Below, piece by piece: positions 5,134-5,562 of a stretch of 5,562 nucleotides of DNA. Within the stretch, counting starts at the first letter, position 1. The number at the start of each line of letters is the position of its first letter. Source of the stretch: Methylophilaceae bacterium UBA5127 (GTDB taxonomy: Bacteria; Pseudomonadota; Gammaproteobacteria; Burkholderiales; Methylophilaceae); the NCBI GenBank assembly GCA_002414145.1, contig DHYP01000013.1:41380-46941 (forward strand), read 5' to 3'. The position numbers and the translations under genes were made by a program. The notes below the pieces were generated by a model. The model did no database searches and was not told where the DNA came from. It was given only the letters and a program-made list of their open reading frames with translations.

Positions 5134-5163
5134 TTGTGACAATACGTCGGACGTGACTTAGTC
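5134..5163. repeat. Three adjacent short inverted repeats upstream of the PhoX-like gene
   Basis: TTGTGACAA (5134-5142), ACGTCGGACGT (5144-5154) and GACTTAGTC (5155-5163) are each perfect inverted repeats around a single central base, packed into 30 bp. GTGAC also recurs at 5136-5140 and 5153-5157, 17 bp apart. They lie 77-106 bp before the start codon of the PhoX-like gene, a plausible place for an activator or repressor. Confidence 0.5.
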
Positions 5164-5293
5164 CTAAAGAACTAGAAAATTAAGATAAAGTTTGTATTTG
5201 TGAAGTTAAGTAAAACTTTGGGTGATATTTTGTGCCAGCAAAGCTATCTCTTGATTGAGTGAACTTAGCGTTTAAGCGGGTCAGCGGTTAATT

Positions 5294-5322
5294 TTAACTT
5301 CTGAAACCTGACTAAGTAAAAT
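5294..5322 (+). promoter_or_regulatory. Candidate sigma70 promoter for the gene at 5429
   Basis: TTAACT (5294-5299, 4 of 6), a 17-bp spacer and TAAAAT (5317-5322, 5 of 6). Transcription would start near 5329, giving a leader of about 100 bases. The -35 overlaps the right arm of the inverted repeat GTTAA-TT-TTAAC (5287-5298). No experimental support is possible from sequence alone. Confidence 0.4.
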
Positions 5323-5428
5323 CATGAGTTACAAATTATTAACAACTTAATGTCGTCAACGTGAATGAATCCATCGTTATGTGCTTATCTGCTTAATTTG
5401 CAGAGTAACTCAAAAGAGGAGATTTAAA

Positions 5429-5562
5429 ATGAGTATCAAAGTACGTCAGACGTTATTGTTAGGTTTAGTTGCGGCAACAGCATCATTGCCAGCCTTAGCT
5501 GATGATGAATATCAGGACCGTGCACGTGTACTTTCTGTGACTCCACAAGTACAGCGTGTTAT
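5429..5562 (+). CDS. Exported protein resembling glycine-zipper 2TM (17-kDa antigen-like) proteins, N-terminal part
   Basis: The first 44 codons of a gene running off the right edge. A clean signal peptide (residues 1-24: basic MSIKVR, hydrophobic LLLGLVAATASL, cleavage after ALA) is followed by DDEYQDRARVLSVTPQVQRV. The pattern ARVxSVTPQVQRV just after the signal is what I recall from beta- and gammaproteobacterial glycine-zipper 2TM domain proteins (outer-membrane 17-kDa antigen-like). The glycine-zipper segment itself would lie beyond the window, so the family call is tentative while export is well supported. No lipobox cysteine is present in the signal peptide. GAGGAG at 5416-5421, seven bases before the ATG, is a strong ribosome binding site and fixes the start. 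Confidence 0.75.
   Translation, partial: MSIKVRQTLLLGLVAATASLPALADDEYQDRARVLSVTPQVQRV

Larger units (their letters stand above)
5058..5428. other. 371-bp divergent intergenic region
   Basis: AT-rich non-coding DNA between the PhoX-like gene (minus) and the glycine-zipper-like gene (plus). It contains A/T runs at 5088-5112 just before the PhoX-like gene, a cluster of short inverted repeats at 5134-5163, an inverted repeat GTTAA-TT-TTAAC at 5287-5298 and a candidate plus-strand promoter at 5294-5322. I see no small ORF with a good ribosome binding site, no tRNA-like fold and no sigma54 -24/-12 element. A minus-strand sigma70 promoter could not be chosen with confidence. Confidence 0.7.

Noticed and set aside
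5058..5428. A sigma54 (-24/-12) promoter, considered because PEP-CTERM genes can be under sigma54-dependent control.
   Set aside because: A TGGCAC on the minus strand near 5231-5236 lacks a TTGC at the right spacing, and a TTGCA at 5398-5402 lacks the upstream GG element.

Overview
The window looks like chromosomal DNA from an AT-leaning Gram-negative bacterium, most likely a betaproteobacterium. A Methylophilaceae-type methylotroph (Methylotenera-like) is my best guess. This rests on the exosortase-type PEP-CTERM protein, the glycine-zipper-type exported protein at the right end and the general style of the sulfur genes. It is inference, because no rRNA or marker gene is present.

Left part (1-2529): a sulfide/persulfide detoxification locus. 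On the minus strand, reading leftward, are a BigR/SqrR/YgaV-type ArsR repressor (706-1032), a stand-alone DUF442 rhodanese/phosphatase-like sulfurtransferase (332-685) and the N-terminal third of a flavoprotein of the sulfide:quinone oxidoreductase type (1-292, cut by the window edge). Diverging on the plus strand are an ETHE1-like persulfide dioxygenase (1108-1809) and a Crp/Fnr-family regulator (1861-2529). The 75-bp divergent spacer holds an AT-rich 20-bp imperfect palindrome that overlaps candidate -10 elements for both directions, as expected for a persulfide-released repressor. The inferred pathway is: sulfide is oxidised by the SQR-like enzyme to a persulfide, sulfane sulfur may be handled by the DUF442 protein, and the dioxygenase oxidises glutathione persulfide to sulfite. 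The ArsR protein carries C41 and C107, the cysteine pair used by SqrR/BigR to sense persulfides.

Middle part (2526-3491): a minus-strand gene for an exported pentapeptide-repeat protein with a cysteine-bearing YHS-like segment ahead of the repeats and a C-terminal CVDC motif. It converges on the Crp/Fnr gene, and the two stop codons share one CTAG tetranucleotide.

Right part (3592-5562): a minus-strand gene for an exported PhoX-like (DUF839) beta-propeller protein with a C-terminal PEP-CTERM anchor, closed by a clear intrinsic terminator. Then comes a 371-bp divergent intergenic region with a cluster of short inverted repeats, and finally the start of a plus-strand gene for an exported protein resembling glycine-zipper 2TM proteins, cut by the right edge.

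No RNA gene, CRISPR array, insertion sequence or prophage piece is visible. The sulfur locus is built from known families. Its less standard points are the unfused DUF442 and dioxygenase, the cysteine-bearing Crp/Fnr regulator beside it, and the adjacent YHS/pentapeptide exported protein.
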